A stretch of 64,000 bases of DNA. It comes from Mytilus galloprovincialis. Taxonomy: Eukaryota > Mollusca > Bivalvia > Mytilida > Mytilidae. The stretch lies in NCBI RefSeq assembly GCF_965363235.1, contig NC_134847.1, forward strand, positions 58,436,439-58,500,438, given 5' to 3'. The position numbers and the translations under genes are program-made. Shown here piece by piece: positions 1 to 12,597 of this stretch. The stretch's first letter is position 1. The number at the start of each line of letters is the position of its first letter. Below the pieces are notes generated by a model. It was not told where the DNA came from. It searched no databases and saw only the letters and a program-made list of their open reading frames with translations.

Positions 1-61
1 TAGCAGCAAGTGCGTATCTGTGCATTTAGTCCTGTTGACGATAGCTGATTGCTTGATTTTT

Positions 62-1088
62 ATACGCCCGTCAAAATTTTGACGGGACGTATTATGGTAT
101 ATAAATGTCCGGTGTCCGTCCGTCTGTCCGTCTGTCTGTCTGTCTGTCTGTCCGTCTGTCCGTCTGTTCGTCTGTCTGGCGTAAACATGTCGCACCGTAA
201 CTTGAGAACGACTAATCCAAATTTCATGAAACTTAATAAAGTTGTTTCTTATGATGGTCAAATGATCTGTATAATTCTTGGTGAAAATAAGATTTAAACT
301 TTTTGAGTTACGGCACTTTATAACCAAAACAGGGGTGTGTCGCACTGTATCTCAAAAACGATTCTTGATTATGACTTAAAACTTTAAACACTTCTTAGTT
401 ATATTAATCTCAATATCTGTATACTTTTTGGTGATGATTCAAAATTTCATTTTTGAGTTATTGAGTATTTTGTAAAAAAGGGGGAGGTTTTTTTTACATG
501 TCGCGCCATATCTCAAAAAACTATTTATGATTATTGCTTAAAACTTTACACATATCTTTGTTATATTAATCTCAATATCTGTATACTTTTTGGTGATGAT
601 TCAAAATTTCATTTTTGAGTTATTAGTATTTTGTAAAAAAGGGGGAGGGTTTTTTTACATGTTGTGCCGTATCTCAAAAACGATTTATGATTATTGCTTA
701 AAACTTTACACACTTTTTTGTTCATTTATCTAAAGATCTGTATCCTTTTTGGTGATTATTCAAAATTTTATTTTTGAGTTATTGAGTATTTTGTAAAACA
801 GGGGAGGGTTTTTTACGTGTCGCGCCTTATCTCAAAAATAAGTTATGATTATTGCTTAAAACTTTACACACTTCTTTGATATATTAATCTCAAGATCTGT
901 ATACTTTTTGGTTTTGATTCAAAATTTTATTTTGGTAATATTTAGTTTTTGTAAAAAAAAAACAGGGTGGGGGGGGGTTTCAAATGTCCCGCCGTGTCTC
1001 TAAAACAATATATGGTTATTGCTTAAAACTTTCTCATAAACTATTTATGATTATTGCATAAGACTTCCACATAAGACGTCGGGCGTAT
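62..1088. mobile_element. TIR element with internal array of about 160-bp repeats
   Basis: The left end ATACGCCCG (62-70) is matched in inverse by CGGGCGTAT (1080-1088). The left end holds the 20-bp perfect palindrome CCCGTCAAAATTTTGACGGG at 67-86. Next comes a GTCT/GTCC microsatellite (about 117-178), then about six units of 150-165 bp. Each unit has a block like TGTCGCGCCNTATCTCAAAA at about 189, 339, 500, 661, 819 and 986. No transposase is visible. Its span may explain why no upstream exon of the cadherin-like gene is seen here. Confidence 0.6.
300..1050. repeat. Diverged tandem repeat, about 160-bp unit
   Basis: Units share the order: TCGCGCC-like box, ATCTCAAAAAC, TTATGATTATTGCTTAAAAC, TTTACACACTTC, TCTGTATACTTTTTGGTG, ATTCAAAATTT, TTTGTAAAA and a G-run. 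Spacing between boxes is 149-167 bp. No conserved reading frame is seen. Confidence 0.75.
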
Positions 1089-1626
1089 CATGCGCTCATG
1101 GCGCAGCTGTTTATTCTTGTTTCCTTAACTCCCAGTGGTAATTCTTTCAATAATAGTATGAACGAGAACTATTTAACAATCTATAAGTTCTCTAAGGTAG
1201 GGCGACCAGGTTAAAGGACGGAATATTTTGAATTCCAGTGGAAAAAACGGGTATATCAAATAAAAGTGAAATGTTTGTAATGCAATAGACCAACAACAAA
1301 CATGGCATGGAGCTGTTTTACGGGTAATTACACGTTTCATTAGTACTGACCTCTAAACGGAACATCGGATTTGTTATCCCCATTTCTACTGGAGTTGGCT
1401 GTGAATTTATAATTCCTGAACATCCAAATGGACGCTTCATATTGTAAAAGGGTTTTTTGCTGAACTGGATGAAGCGGAGGATGAAAAACATAACGTTGTG
1501 TTTAAGATGATAACGGTATAATATTTTTTATGTTTTTCACAAATTCTGATTTTTTTATGTAATCAATTATTCTAATGTTCTGCCGAATAAAAAAAAATCA
1601 TCTATTGTGTGTTTAATACATTACAG

Positions 1627-4600
1627 AAAACTCAGTACGACTCTCTCACTAGACGTTACAATAAAAGAAATTGTTCCTGTGCAAATAAACACGAATGGAA
1701 TTTCGCAATCAAGGTATGTCATGTCTTAGAATCACTTCATACTGATATAATCAAAATCGTCGTGATTTTCAACCAAGAAAACTTCAAGGTAACTGGAGGA
1801 TTTCTCAATTTGGTTTCTCTGGATATTAAATGAGACACTTCGTTTGGGAGTCCTTAAAAGTGCACAAGTACAATTGTGAATATGCAGTCGACATAAATAC
1901 ACACAAGCACTAGTTCAAATTCTAGAAACCGGTTGTTCTAAAGTAGATGAATGAATAAACTGTTGCAATTGAAAATCATTGTCAAACATAATAAGCACAT
2001 TCATCCATAAAAAATTTCAGTCTAGTTCAAATGAGTAAACAGATTTATTTATGTGTACAGCACATGTTTTTATTTCAACCAAAAGTCCGTTTATAAGATT
2101 TATCATAACGTTTTTCTCCACATTAATACAAGTTCAAGTAACGGCATGATATTGTTTTTATCAATGAAGTGATGAAACTTTCCTCTTTGATTTTTTTATT
2201 TAAATTGTAGATCTTTAATGGATATTTTTGCAAAGAATCAAACAGGGACTGTCTTACCGAGTGCCGAACTTCAAAGGTAGTATCACATTAGCCGTTAATT
2301 TTCATGAAATTTGTTCGAATGTGCTTGGCAGTCTGTTAAATCTTCTTAACTGATCATAAAGTTATACTGAATACATGTCACATATAGTTAAAGTTCATTC
2401 CTTCGTAAAACGTAAAAATAAAAAAATATTTGGTTTCTTTCCATTGAGACAACTCCCCACCAGACACTAAATGATGTGGAAAATAGCACCCTATGGCCTT
2501 CACCAATGGGGAAACCCGCACCGTATAGCAAGTTATAAAAGTCCCCTACATGATGAAAAGGTAAAACCATTCAAACAATAAAATCATGTAATCTTGTTAA
2601 TGTATTAATTGTTATGTGCCTTACGTCTAGTGGCAAATATTAGAAGAATATTAAGGACAAAAAAATAGATATTAATGAATCATATAAGTAGGTTATTCAA
2701 AGAGGGTCTATACAATTGAAGGGCTGGAATTTTCAGTGCAATAAAAACCAATGGTATATTGGAAAGAGACAGAAAGTGTGACTTGCTACAGTGCGCCTCC
2801 AGAATCCGGTTAGCCAGACAGTCGCCGAAAGATGTACTATAATTTATACCTAGTAAATCATTTGGCTTTGATCTGTATGTGTTTGAGTGATAGTATGTGT
2901 CTAATATTTTTTTGGCAGGAATCCGTTATTAATAGTTTTCTTAATGATTAATAATGCAGACCTTTTTTGTTTGTTTGTACCTACATGTGTATCATTTTAA
3001 AATATTTACGAGATTTGAACTTCATTTAACTACTTTTGTCTTTAATATATGATTTATCTTTATATATTGAAATCAAATCTTTCAATGGATTACTGCTACG
3101 ACATATTTTGTTGGATTGTAAGACAACACGAAATCATGTGTAGTAGCTAGTGTTTTACCAATGATGAAACTAGTAATTTGATATTGGAGTCTTCACCTGA
3201 CAAAAACTTATAAATTCTAAGGTATCATCCCGTTGTAACGTGTTTCTATTCTGATACTCTTTTATTTCATTTCTGCAGTCCGATGGGTGTAACTGTGTAT
3301 TACTTTAAATAGTTGATAATCTTCCAACAAATGATATGAAAAGCATCTGACTAAAAATACGTGTTCTAACTGTACATGTGCATTTAATGTTTGTTTTGCT
3401 CTAATAATACAATTATACGATCTTTCTATAATATCGTTTTAGGATTGTTTTACAGAATATGGAAGCTGTCCAAGCACTGTTTTTTCAACAAATTGAATCA
3501 ACTGTTGAATCAAAAACTTCTTCTCTCTCAGCATCACAGATCGCTTTGATCGTATTAGCTGCCATTATACTTATCGGAGGCATTCTTTTTATAATGTTTA
3601 TATTCAAGACAAGGAAGAGGTAATACTTTATTTTATCCAAATTAATTTTTTTGTTATTTTAAAAAGATTTGCAAACAAACAAAGTTAATACAACATTTGC
3701 ATATGGAGTGCATAGAGACAAAAAACTGTTAATTGTGAAAACATTTCTTAAACCAAAACCAACAACTGTTTGAAAGAAAAACAGTAATTGTATATCAACT
3801 TGTCTAATCTTAAAATTTACAAATAATTGTATGGTAGTTGCATGCATTATTTCCCTTGTATTCTATACCTTTTTCAGTAAATTTTGATACAAAAAAAAAA
3901 CACAAAACCTAACTTGTTTTTACAAATATTTGTTTTATTCATCATAAGTTTAAAAAAATATATATTTTATAAGTGTTTTGTATTTTGCCTAATACGCTGC
4001 ATTGTGAAGATAATTGACCGACATTTTATTATTCAGATTATCGGATGAAATATCAGTCAACTCTGTGGATGAGGAGAAGGTTCCTATAGACGAACAAAAA
4101 GGTCCTATAGCTGATCGTATTTCTACGCAGTCGATAGAAGTAACAGTTGAACTTGGAGAGGAACTAGAAAAAACATCAGACTATGATGGCTCACAAAATA
4201 GCAACGAGCAGGCAATTTCAGAATCAAATGCTTTAGGAACTATTAATCCAGCATTTCAAAACGATACCGAAACCCTCGACATGACTGAAATAAGCGCGAT
4301 TTCAACAACTGACGAGGCGGAACAACAGCTTAATCAGTTAAATGAATTGTTGAACATGGAAGAAAATAAAGCATCAATAACAGACTACCACATCGAAGAT
4401 ACAGTAACAGATAGCAAAGGTGGCAAGAACGTGGATGATGATAATGCCCCACATGTTTCCAATGACACCGGGTCAGATTTATATCCTCCAAAAGCAGATT
4501 ATACCAATATCAATAACCTAAGATCTGAAAATGAACAATTGAATGAAAACGAATATCTTGCCGTCAATGAAGATATTAAAGATGAATTGAATGAAAGTTC

Positions 4601-5048
4601 AGGCTTACCACAAGCTGACTATGAAAACAATGAAAATGAAACACAAATAGGGGGAAATAATGACCACGTGCTTGATCAAGAATCTGGCGAGTTTATAATG
4701 TCACCTGATAAAGTTGATGACCCAGACATAGACTACAACACATCAAAGGTCACGCATAGTGATGAAAATAGTGTTGACGTGCAAGACGAAGAACCAGATA
4801 TTGATTACAATGAAAAACAGGTACGTTTTTCTACTGTTGTTTTGGACAGTGAAGAGAACAAATTTGAGCCTTTAAAAACTGATGTTGACGATCAAAGTGA
4901 CGTCTTATCGAATGAAAACGAAACCCCGGATGATTCTGTAGACGGAGAAGAAGAAACGACTGAAAATGAAACAATCAATGATGAAACGGATATAAATGAA
5001 AGTGACAAGAGTTTACTTCTTGCCGAAGAAGAAACTACTGCTTTCTAA
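1627..5048 (+). CDS. Cadherin-like type I membrane protein, 3' part (last four exons; gene continues left of window)
   Basis: Four exons: 1627-1713, 2211-2276, 3443-3619, 4037-5048 (stop 5046-5048), joined in phase 2 throughout. The first three encode a membrane-proximal segment and one membrane helix (about 3550-3605, rich in I, L, A and G) followed by KTRKR, a stop-transfer sequence. The last exon encodes an acidic cytoplasmic tail of about 336 residues. No EC repeats lie inside the window. Identity rests on the complete neighbour at 14252-34816: matching exons there are 84, 66, 192 and 898 bp against 87, 66, 177 and 1012 bp here, with identical phases. IVLQNMEAVQALF aligns with MILEHMSEIQALF. 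The tail carries EEPDIDYNEKQVRFS, nearly identical to the neighbour, and a partial second copy DDPDIDYN. The acceptor at 3442 was chosen over one at 3454 because it keeps phase and the paralogue alignment. Likely role: cell adhesion or recognition (inference). Confidence 0.82.
2429..2582 (+). repeat. Interspersed repeat family A, diverged copy (intronic)
   Basis: Family A is defined by boxes TTGCCAATGAGACAACTCTC, AAATGACACAGAAATTA, GAGCAAAGCCCATACCGCAT and AGCTATAAAAGGCCCC. This copy keeps ATTGAGACAACTCCCCACCA and ATAGCAAGTTATAAAAGTCC in the same order. Short, non-coding and found on both strands across the window, so SINE- or MITE-like. Confidence 0.65.
4037..5048 (+). other. Terminal exon of first cadherin-like gene: acidic cytoplasmic tail
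   Basis: The single exon codes for the whole tail: highly acidic, rich in D, E, N and S, and low in hydrophobics, so probably disordered. Blocks shared with the second gene's tail are SDY-x-GS near the start, an NPAF/NPVY motif, a short leucine-rich stretch (QLNELLNMEE here), and EEPDIDYNEKQVRFS at about 4788-4832. The KQVRF core fits the RVxF-type docking consensus for protein phosphatase 1; that function is inference. The DDPDIDYN half-copy starts near 4714. Confidence 0.8.
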
Positions 5049-5408
5049 AGAATGGTTTCTAGCAAGTCCATACTTTCGAGAGAATTGTCACTTACATTTT
5101 TAACTTTCCGAAGAACAAATCCTGTATCATGATTGAATAAGTTTGATTAATATTTCGTATTTTATTGGGTGTTTGTTTTAAACAGATTTCATGTATTTCT
5201 TATCCAAATGATGCATAGTTTCTGTTGTACATGTTTATTTATTTAAGAAGATTTTTTTTAATTGTGTTATAATGTGACACGTGGTTTTGACTTTATCTAT
5301 TGCATGTATATACGTATAGACTAGTAGATTTTTAGGAATATATTTTTTTCTTGTATTAAGAGTTGATTGTAAAGAAACTAAAATATATGTTGACGACCAG
5401 CAGTATCA

Positions 5409-5414
5409 AATAAA
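5409..5414 (+). promoter_or_regulatory. Candidate polyadenylation signal AATAAA for first cadherin-like gene
   Basis: AATAAA lies about 360 bp after the stop codon and is followed by T-rich sequence. It would give an AT-rich 3' UTR of roughly 380 bases. It is the first canonical hexamer I see after the stop. Confidence 0.45.
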
Positions 5415-6687
5415 TTCCTTTTTTTCTTAGTTGGTGATTACACAAAAAGTAAGACATTGCTGAAGTTTACATTTATAAATTTTTATACAATTCATCAAAA
5501 AAATATTATTAAAAAACGGCAAAATAATTGCACGATTCCTCGTTATTCATATGTGATCTTCAAACAATGAATGTGTTTACATGCTTATATATATATATAT
5601 GTTCTGTATTAAGTTTGATAAAACATAAAAGAATGATAAACTTCTAGGTTACTGGCCTAAATTTAGTATATTGTTTTAATACTTCTGTTAAAAATAATCA
5701 TTTAAAGAGCATTATAACACACGATAAATGTCAAAGATTATCAATAATGAGTGCATACATTTTCCCTTATAGTGGGGAGACCAGAAATGTCAAACGAGAT
5801 AAAATAAACAAACTGAAATTAAGCTCCCCACACACAAGTGAAATTGAAACATAAAGAGATTTGTTTATATTATTTTAACAAACACCGATACAGTTTTGAG
5901 CGTAATTCTCCTATCAGAATTGTACGGTTGCCAACCAGTGGTCTCCTCAATAACGGCGAGATAAGGTGTGTATATTCAATGGAATGATAAACATCGAGGC
6001 ATAAATGATTTCCGTCATTATAACATTTCTATATGGAATAATTATGAAGGGACTTTATTTCGTCAGTAACTAAAAGGTATTTATTTGTAAAGGTTATTTA
6101 TTTGGTGATTAAAAAACAATCAGTTTATGTTTCCTTTGGTAAATCATGTTTTGTATGCATAATATTTAATCAGCATTATTTTTTTTTTTGGTTAAAAGTC
6201 ACTGTGTGAAATTATAACTAATAATTAAAATAAATCCAATGATTTTGTAATTTATCATCATAATGTACATTGTTTTATTGGATTGAAAACATAAAATATA
6301 AGTTCATGACGAGTGTTTCTAATATACACACAGACTATTTTTTTCTGACGTCTTTTTCCTATGAATTCAGAAATGTCAATATACAGCACAAACGGATTAC
6401 AAAACATTTAAAAAGGACGTAGTTTACAGTAGATTTACTCAGCCATTTCATTCTTGTGTTGTCTCAATCTGTTGCTTGAACAGTTTTGTAAAGAATGTCC
6501 GTGTAATTCGAAAATCTTGATTCACATTTTTTTGTGATGCAAGTTCTGTTCAATTATTAAAAGTTAAGACAATTTAGAACTTGACATGTTGTAAATATAT
6601 CTATCTTTTGTTGTCATTTGGTAATTTGTATTATTGGTTGTTTTCTTATTAACTCATATCTCATATTTTATTTGATTGAAAACCATC
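5415..6687. other. AT-rich intergenic stretch, no gene seen
   Basis: No reading frame with splice signals or recognisable protein is present. A short inverted pair, GTGGGGAG at 5773 and CTCCCCAC at 5824, and simple AT tracts (5587-5601) are the only structures noted. Confidence 0.5.
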
Positions 6688-7090
6688 ATGTATAGCAAAA
6701 TTTTATATATATATTTTGCTTGGTTAGTGGTTAGGGATTCATGGCCGTACATTTCCAAGTCTATGGGTATCCAGCATTTGTTTCCGGTTTAGCTTTTCTT
6801 TCTTTTTTAGTAAGTTGATGGAATTTAATATTATTCTGCAACTCCTCTCTCTGGTACTACTTAACACAATGACAACAAACATTCTGTTCATGTATAGCAA
6901 AATTTTATATATATATTTATATTGCTTGGTTAGTGGTTAGGGATTCATGGCCGTATATTTCCAAGTCTATGGGTGTCCAGCATCTGTTTCCGGTTTAGCT
7001 TTTCTTTCTTTTTTAGTAAGTTGATGGAATTTAATATTATTCTGCAACTCCTCTTTCTGGTACTACTTAACAGAATGACAATTAAACATA
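6688..7090. repeat. Direct duplication, about 201-bp unit, two copies
   Basis: The segment starting CATGTATAGCAAAATTTTAT at 6688 repeats at 6889 with only a few substitutions and a small AT insertion. Both copies run through TGGTTAGTGGTTAGGGATTC to GGTACTACTTAACA. High identity suggests a recent local duplication. Confidence 0.85.
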
Positions 7091-8159
7091 GTATGTAGCT
7101 TGGCAGTGATGATATGTCAAGTGTAACTCCTTTTTTGGTCGGTCAGATACCTTTCTGTTTACTTTCCGATAATTTGAATGACGATTGACAGTATGCTTAG
7201 CACAACAACAGTTGCAACTTTTGCGTTTTTATGCTACCTTTTGAAACTTTAATGCTGCCTGATACATACAACTGTCTCAACTATATTACATCTGGTGCAC
7301 AGTGTTACTGAAAGCTAGTTCAAAGCCATTATTAACTAACCAAAAAGTCCTTATATCTAAGACTAGTGAACGTAGTGTAAATATTGGACACTTTTCAGTC
7401 AAATGAATAGACCATTTAATAAAGCATTAACGTATTCATATTGCCTTCTTTTATGCATTAATAATTCGGCATGAAATCGCAGAGATGAAAAGGAGGACAT
7501 AACTATATATAACAAGGACCATGATTTGTTTTTTGAAATTGCAAGAATAGTACCATCCTCCAATTCCATAAAAATAATTCTAATTAACTATTGATACATG
7601 AATTCTGTTGATACATAAAAACAATACTATTAAGACCGGACAATTGCATGCAGGATTGTTCTTTATAACGTCTTGTTGCGTCATTAATATGTTTTTAATT
7701 GACATATTTGTCCACACATTGTCATTTGATATCGAGTGCTTGATAAAATAATGAGGAAGATATTGTCAACGGCGTGACCGAAATACCTCATTCGTTTTTA
7801 ATACAAATATCATATATGGTGGCATACTAGTTTTGGAAACACTGTTGCTCATTTTCTTATACTGCTCAAAACGCTACCAAACTTTTTTTCATATCAAAAA
7901 TATTATTAATACATGCACGGATTCTGACTTGTGGTGATCATCTTACGAATAGCATTTGATAGATTTATTTTACATTGTGATGGTCGATTTCATAGCAATG
8001 TCTTATTTTACCTTAGCTTTTATTATATTCTATACAAATGATTTGTAACTTCCAAATTGTACCAAAAGAAAGAATGACATCGGTTATAAAACGAAGGCGT
8101 TGACATTTTATTTATAAAATAAAGGCAAAACGGATACTTAAGGGACGTTCAAATATCAT

Positions 8160-8342
8160 AAGTCGGAGAGAAACCAATTGTTTTACATTGTCACTTCGCG
8201 GCCTTTATAGCGGAATATGCAGTATGAGCTTTGCTAATTGTTGATGTCCGTACGGTGACCAATATTTTTAATTTCTATGTCATTTGGTCTCTACTTGTTG
8301 AGAGTTGTCTCATAGGCAATCATACCACATCTTCTTTTTCTA
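8160..8342 (-). repeat. Interspersed repeat family A, reverse copy
   Basis: Read on the minus strand it begins AGAAGATGTGGTATGATTGC and continues through GAGACAACTCTC, AAATGACAT, CACCGTACGG and TATAAAGGCCGCGAAGTGAC, the standard family A order. Confidence 0.75.
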
Positions 8343-8920
8343 TAAAACATGTCAATGTACGAAAACGACGAAAAGACAAATAAAGGTCTACAAAACACTT
8401 CGTGCTTAAACAAAATTATGACTGATCAACGCGACCCTGTAAAAACCGGGGGTGATTTAAGGTGATCCAAAAGGATTAGGAGATTATAATATGTTTATAC
8501 GTTTTTTTTCTCTTTCTATATCAAGCTTGTCACGTCATAAAGCTTTATTTTAATCTTCACACTCGCCCGTCTAACAGTTACGTATCTAATTCGTTCGTAT
8601 GTAGTATATTTATATTAATTTGCATCAGACCTCATTATCAGTACAGGTTGACATCTGAATCATAATATTAATTAACATCTATACAATAAGGGTAGTTACT
8701 TAAAAAGTCAGGTCTCTGACCCGTCCAATACAAATATCATTATGCTTACAAAGCTATCATGTTTATTTATGATGTCGTAATCAATAAATGTCTGCATGGG
8801 TTCAAATGTCTACCAATGGCACTTTTTGGCAAAATCTGCAAGTTCTAAATGATAAGTGGAAGTTTGAGTCTACATTAAGTGGCCGATATCTTAGTGGAAA
8901 TTTCAGTCATACCCATAACT

Positions 8921-10944
8921 CGCGGGTGTCATTCGGTTTAACGAGAGAAAAGATCGTGAAAGAATATCTAACAGCGGTCAAGTATTGAGAGAAGATCGTG
9001 AAAGCTCTGGTACCGGATCGTGAAAGAATTTTAATGTAAATTCTAGTTCAGAATCTTTGAAAAAATCGCTTAATTTGCAAAACGCGGAACAAATCTGAAC
9101 AAAAAAACATGTCTGTCAAAATGGTTTAACTTCCTCAACATAACTGTGAAATAAGATAAAGAAAATATGCAGTACTTTATGAAAAAAACAAAAAAAGCGC
9201 AATGCATGTCTATGTAATTAATTACAAAAAACACGCTTTTTGAACCTATAATGGTCATATTTCAGTGTATCATGATAATTATATTTGAAATTTAATCTTT
9301 GGTGTATCTGATAGTACAGTAAAATTAAAGTATATTCTTCCCTTAAAAGTGTTAGTTTGCTTATGGAAACCTTGATTTTGTTGAATTTACATCAAACTTG
9401 ATCGTGAAAGATCAGTCAACGCATTATTTTGATCGTGAAAGATAATGCGTGACCAGACTTAATACTAGTAATCAGAAATCAGTATTTCTTTTACCATTTG
9501 AAAAACCTGCAACTGGTTGAAGCCTGTAACTATTTGATAAGGATGAACATTAAAGCTATTATAAGTTTTTCAATTCCACACTTTACCTCGAATGTTAAAA
9601 AAACAACAACTAAAACGTGTCGAAATAAGTGTGAAAGATTCAGCTCTGAGAATCGGTCTAGTGCTATTCAGGCAGACCGACACTATTTAGCCAATAATAT
9701 GGATATGCAACGTTTAAACAAAAATGTTATCCATCAAACAAAAAATTACAGCATCTTTCATGAATAATTTGAGATTGAACGATAACCAACATTTTGTGCA
9801 ACAGTACTTTCTTAAGTTCTTTATATACAACGCAGATATTGGTTGATTTAACTATATACTACAGACTATAAAATACCAGAGTGCAAATGCTGTAATGTCT
9901 CGTCTGCTTAACTTATGATAGTATATTTGTTGAACGTCTATAATATCAAGGGTTTTACTAGAAGTTTCAAATGCGCTTACGATTGTCAATGGTTTATAAA
10001 AAGAGGTCAACGTCAGATGAACCATGCCATACAGATCTCTACAAATATCCCGTTCATCAGATAAATGTGTTCCGATCCTTACAGTGCCTTAGAAACTGAC
10101 AAATGTAAAAGTTATGTTTGGCCAATTAATTCGGAACATAAGGTCAAAAGTATATGAACCCTGACCGACAGCCAGACATAGCTAGCGAACAATAAGCCAG
10201 CGAACAATAAGATGAATCAAGCTAGCGAACAATAAGCCAGCGAACAATAAAAAAAACGCATGCTCAGTAAACTGTTTATTTTAGACTTTTGATAGTTGGG
10301 ATAAATGTTTTACATTGTTTTAAATCAAATATGAGAATTTGAGTCAAATTGGTGACCATGAATTTGACAGCTAGTACCCCTTTAATAACAATTGGCAATA
10401 ATTATCATATAATTGAAGAATAATTTGAACGTCTTCATTCAAAAATGCGGTACGTGATCTTTCGCGATCCGAAAAATCAATTTTGTGTAAATAGTTCTTT
10501 ATTTACCAAGATTCATATTATATTTATATACAATAACTATGAGAACCATTTGATTCATTCAAATAGAATGCTCTTATTCGGATGAAAGTAGTTTATTTAG
10601 TCGAATTTGTAAAAAAAAACATGTTTGTTTACATTTTTTATGTCATTGAAATGTCGAGAAGCAATCTGCCTTTTGTTGTTTTGTAATAACTATGTACTTT
10701 TAAAACTGGATAGTCTCACATACTGATCATAATGTTGAATCATTTTGACAGACAGTTTTATTCTATCGTAAATTTGTCTGTGTAATTAATTAAATTAGAT
10801 TATTTACTGACCTTTCATATGTCTTCTCGATTAATTGTCATTCACGATCCTTTACCAGAGCTTTCACGATCGTCTCTCAATACTTGACCGCCGTTAGATA
10901 TTCTTTCACGATCATTTCTCTCGTTAAACCGTATGACACCCGTG
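8921..10944. mobile_element. 2.0-kb non-autonomous TIR DNA element with GATCGTGAAAG subterminal repeats
   Basis: The outer ends are long inverted repeats of about 105 bp (8921-9025 against 10840-10944) that agree at most positions. They start CGCGGGTGTCAT on the left and CACGGGTGTCAT on the right (reverse complement). A 5-bp direct repeat TAACT flanks both ends (8916-8920, 10945-10949) and fits a target-site duplication. GATCGTGAAAG recurs in plus orientation at 8952, 8994, 9016, 9400 and 9431, and inverted or near-inverted at 10459, 10841, 10861 and 10903. This is typical of transposase-binding subterminal repeats. The interior has no transposase-like frame; a frame at 9498-9767 resembles nothing I know. 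Superfamily unassigned. Confidence 0.8.
10181..10250. repeat. Two identical 30-bp direct repeats inside the TIR element
   Basis: GCTAGCGAACAATAAGCCAG plus ten further bases occurs at 10181-10210 and again at 10221-10250. Each unit itself contains AGCGAACAATAA twice. Confidence 0.85.
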
Positions 10945-10949
10945 TAACT

Positions 10950-11868
10950 GATAACGTTAAAATGTTATCTTCTAAATATAGAATATAGTGGTATTGTATC
11001 ATATATTTACACTGTATGTGTATACACAGAAGTATGGAATATTCACCCTACTGGTACTGAGTTGAAATGGGAAATCTAATATATTTGTGATCAACAAATG
11101 ACTATTTTAAAAAATATTTGAATCTTGTAACAAACTCTATATGCACGGCGATTGGTCAGTCCTATTGTAACTGTTAATGCATTTAACTGTGTTGTTTGTG
11201 ACATTTAGAGTAATGTCTCTTGCTTTATTTTTCATTCGTTTGAATAATGTGTAGGCGTGTTTGTTACTCGTCGCAAACACCCCCACCTTTTGTGGTGGTC
11301 GTGTTGGTCAGTTTTCAGTTTTCTATGTTGTGTGTTGTGTACTGTTGTTTGTCTTTTTTTTCATTTTTTAAACCATGGCTTATGCGTATGAATATCCTTT
11401 TGGTATTTTTCACCTCTCTTATATAACATATAGCTTGGGACTGGTTTTTGAGATTATCCTAGGACATATCGGATGACAAACTGTATGACTGTTACTCTAC
11501 TAGGATACGTTTAAGACTGTAAATCACAGCTTTCTAAAATAGACACAATCAGGATGGTCTCAGGAAAACTCAATTTACATTCGTGATATTTAAGAGCATA
11601 TGTTTTTCCTCCTCCTCCTTCTCCCCCTCCTCCTATATGTAATGATTCAGTTTTGGGTTGTGATTTGGAAAAAGTCTTTGTTAGAAGGGGACACAAATAA
11701 TACCTTGCAACGGACCTTTTTACCAGGGTTTCGTCAATTTACCCATTAAGAACCATAAAGTATAACATCCACATTGAACAAAAGAAAATGCATACTCATA
11801 CTCCTCGTACATGCATTGGTTTTGTTGCCATATGAAGAATTACTCTTCTGTCGACTGATATTTCTGGA
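10950..11868. other. Intergenic stretch, no gene seen
   Basis: AT-rich with a CT/CTCC-rich patch at about 11607-11634. No splice-supported frame or known repeat is recognised. Confidence 0.4.
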
Positions 11869-12023
11869 AATACCCCTCCTGAACATACCATATCTGTTCA
11901 ATACCCCTCCTGAACATACCATATCTGTTCAATACCCCTCCTGAACATACCATATCTGTTCAATACCCCTCCTGAACATACCATATCTGTTCAATACCCC
12001 TCCTGAACATACCATATCTGTTC
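11869..12023. repeat. 31-bp minisatellite, five units
   Basis: The unit AATACCCCTCCTGAACATAC plus CATATCTGTTC is repeated five times with essentially no divergence (155 bp). A recent array, likely variable between individuals. Confidence 0.92.
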
Positions 12024-12597
12024 ATTATCAAATATTTGATAATTCTTTGCAGGATTAAATACTACATTAAATTTTCGACATCCAAAACGAACTAAATGAA
12101 GTGATATTAAAGATGTATTTCTTCCGTTAAAAATTTCGTTTTAAGATAATTTTCATAAATCTCTTATTTCTTTTGACACTTGAAATAATATTTTGTAAAG
12201 TTGAGTTGTTCATTTACTTTACTTAATAAACGAAATGCTTGTACCTTGATAGTATTTCATAAAACTGCGAAATATAAGATAAAATATATTAAAAGTACGA
12301 AAATCTATTTAAAACATAAATATTTCGATATGTTTATTGCTTGAAATTCGTACAGACTAATTTAAAAGTACAATTTCATTAAAAGTTATGTACTTAAACA
12401 TTTCTCAATTACTTATACATATATTTTCAGACATTGATCGATATCAATTTTTATATTCGATCATTTGTTATTGTTATCAGAATGTTAATCTCTGATCATT
12501 GTCCTAATATTAGCTTTGTTTATAAAGCATTTAACCGAGATTTGTATAGTTATAGGCTATCTACCCTCTATAAAAAAAAATCCTTATTGAGTATAAA

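Noticed and set aside
1120-1200. Possible small exon between CTCCCAG and GTAGGG
   Set aside because: Phases do not chain with 1627-1713 and no counterpart is found in the paralogue.
1388-1515. Open segment coding GFFAELDEAEDEKHNVVFK with a GTATAA donor-like end, upstream of the first gene's visible exons
   Set aside because: It would leave phase 0, whereas the next exon needs phase 2 to match the paralogue; the acceptor is poor.
1609-2276. Alternative phase-0 reading of exons 1627 and 2211, giving a Cys-rich sequence (NCSCANK, DCLTEC)
   Set aside because: It stops in the exon beginning at 3443 and survives only through the other acceptor at 3454. The phase-2 reading matches the second gene in exon length, phase and hydrophobic pattern.
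9498-9767. 89-residue frame inside the TIR element as a transposase
   Set aside because: Too short, with no DDE/D, zinc-finger or HTH pattern visible.
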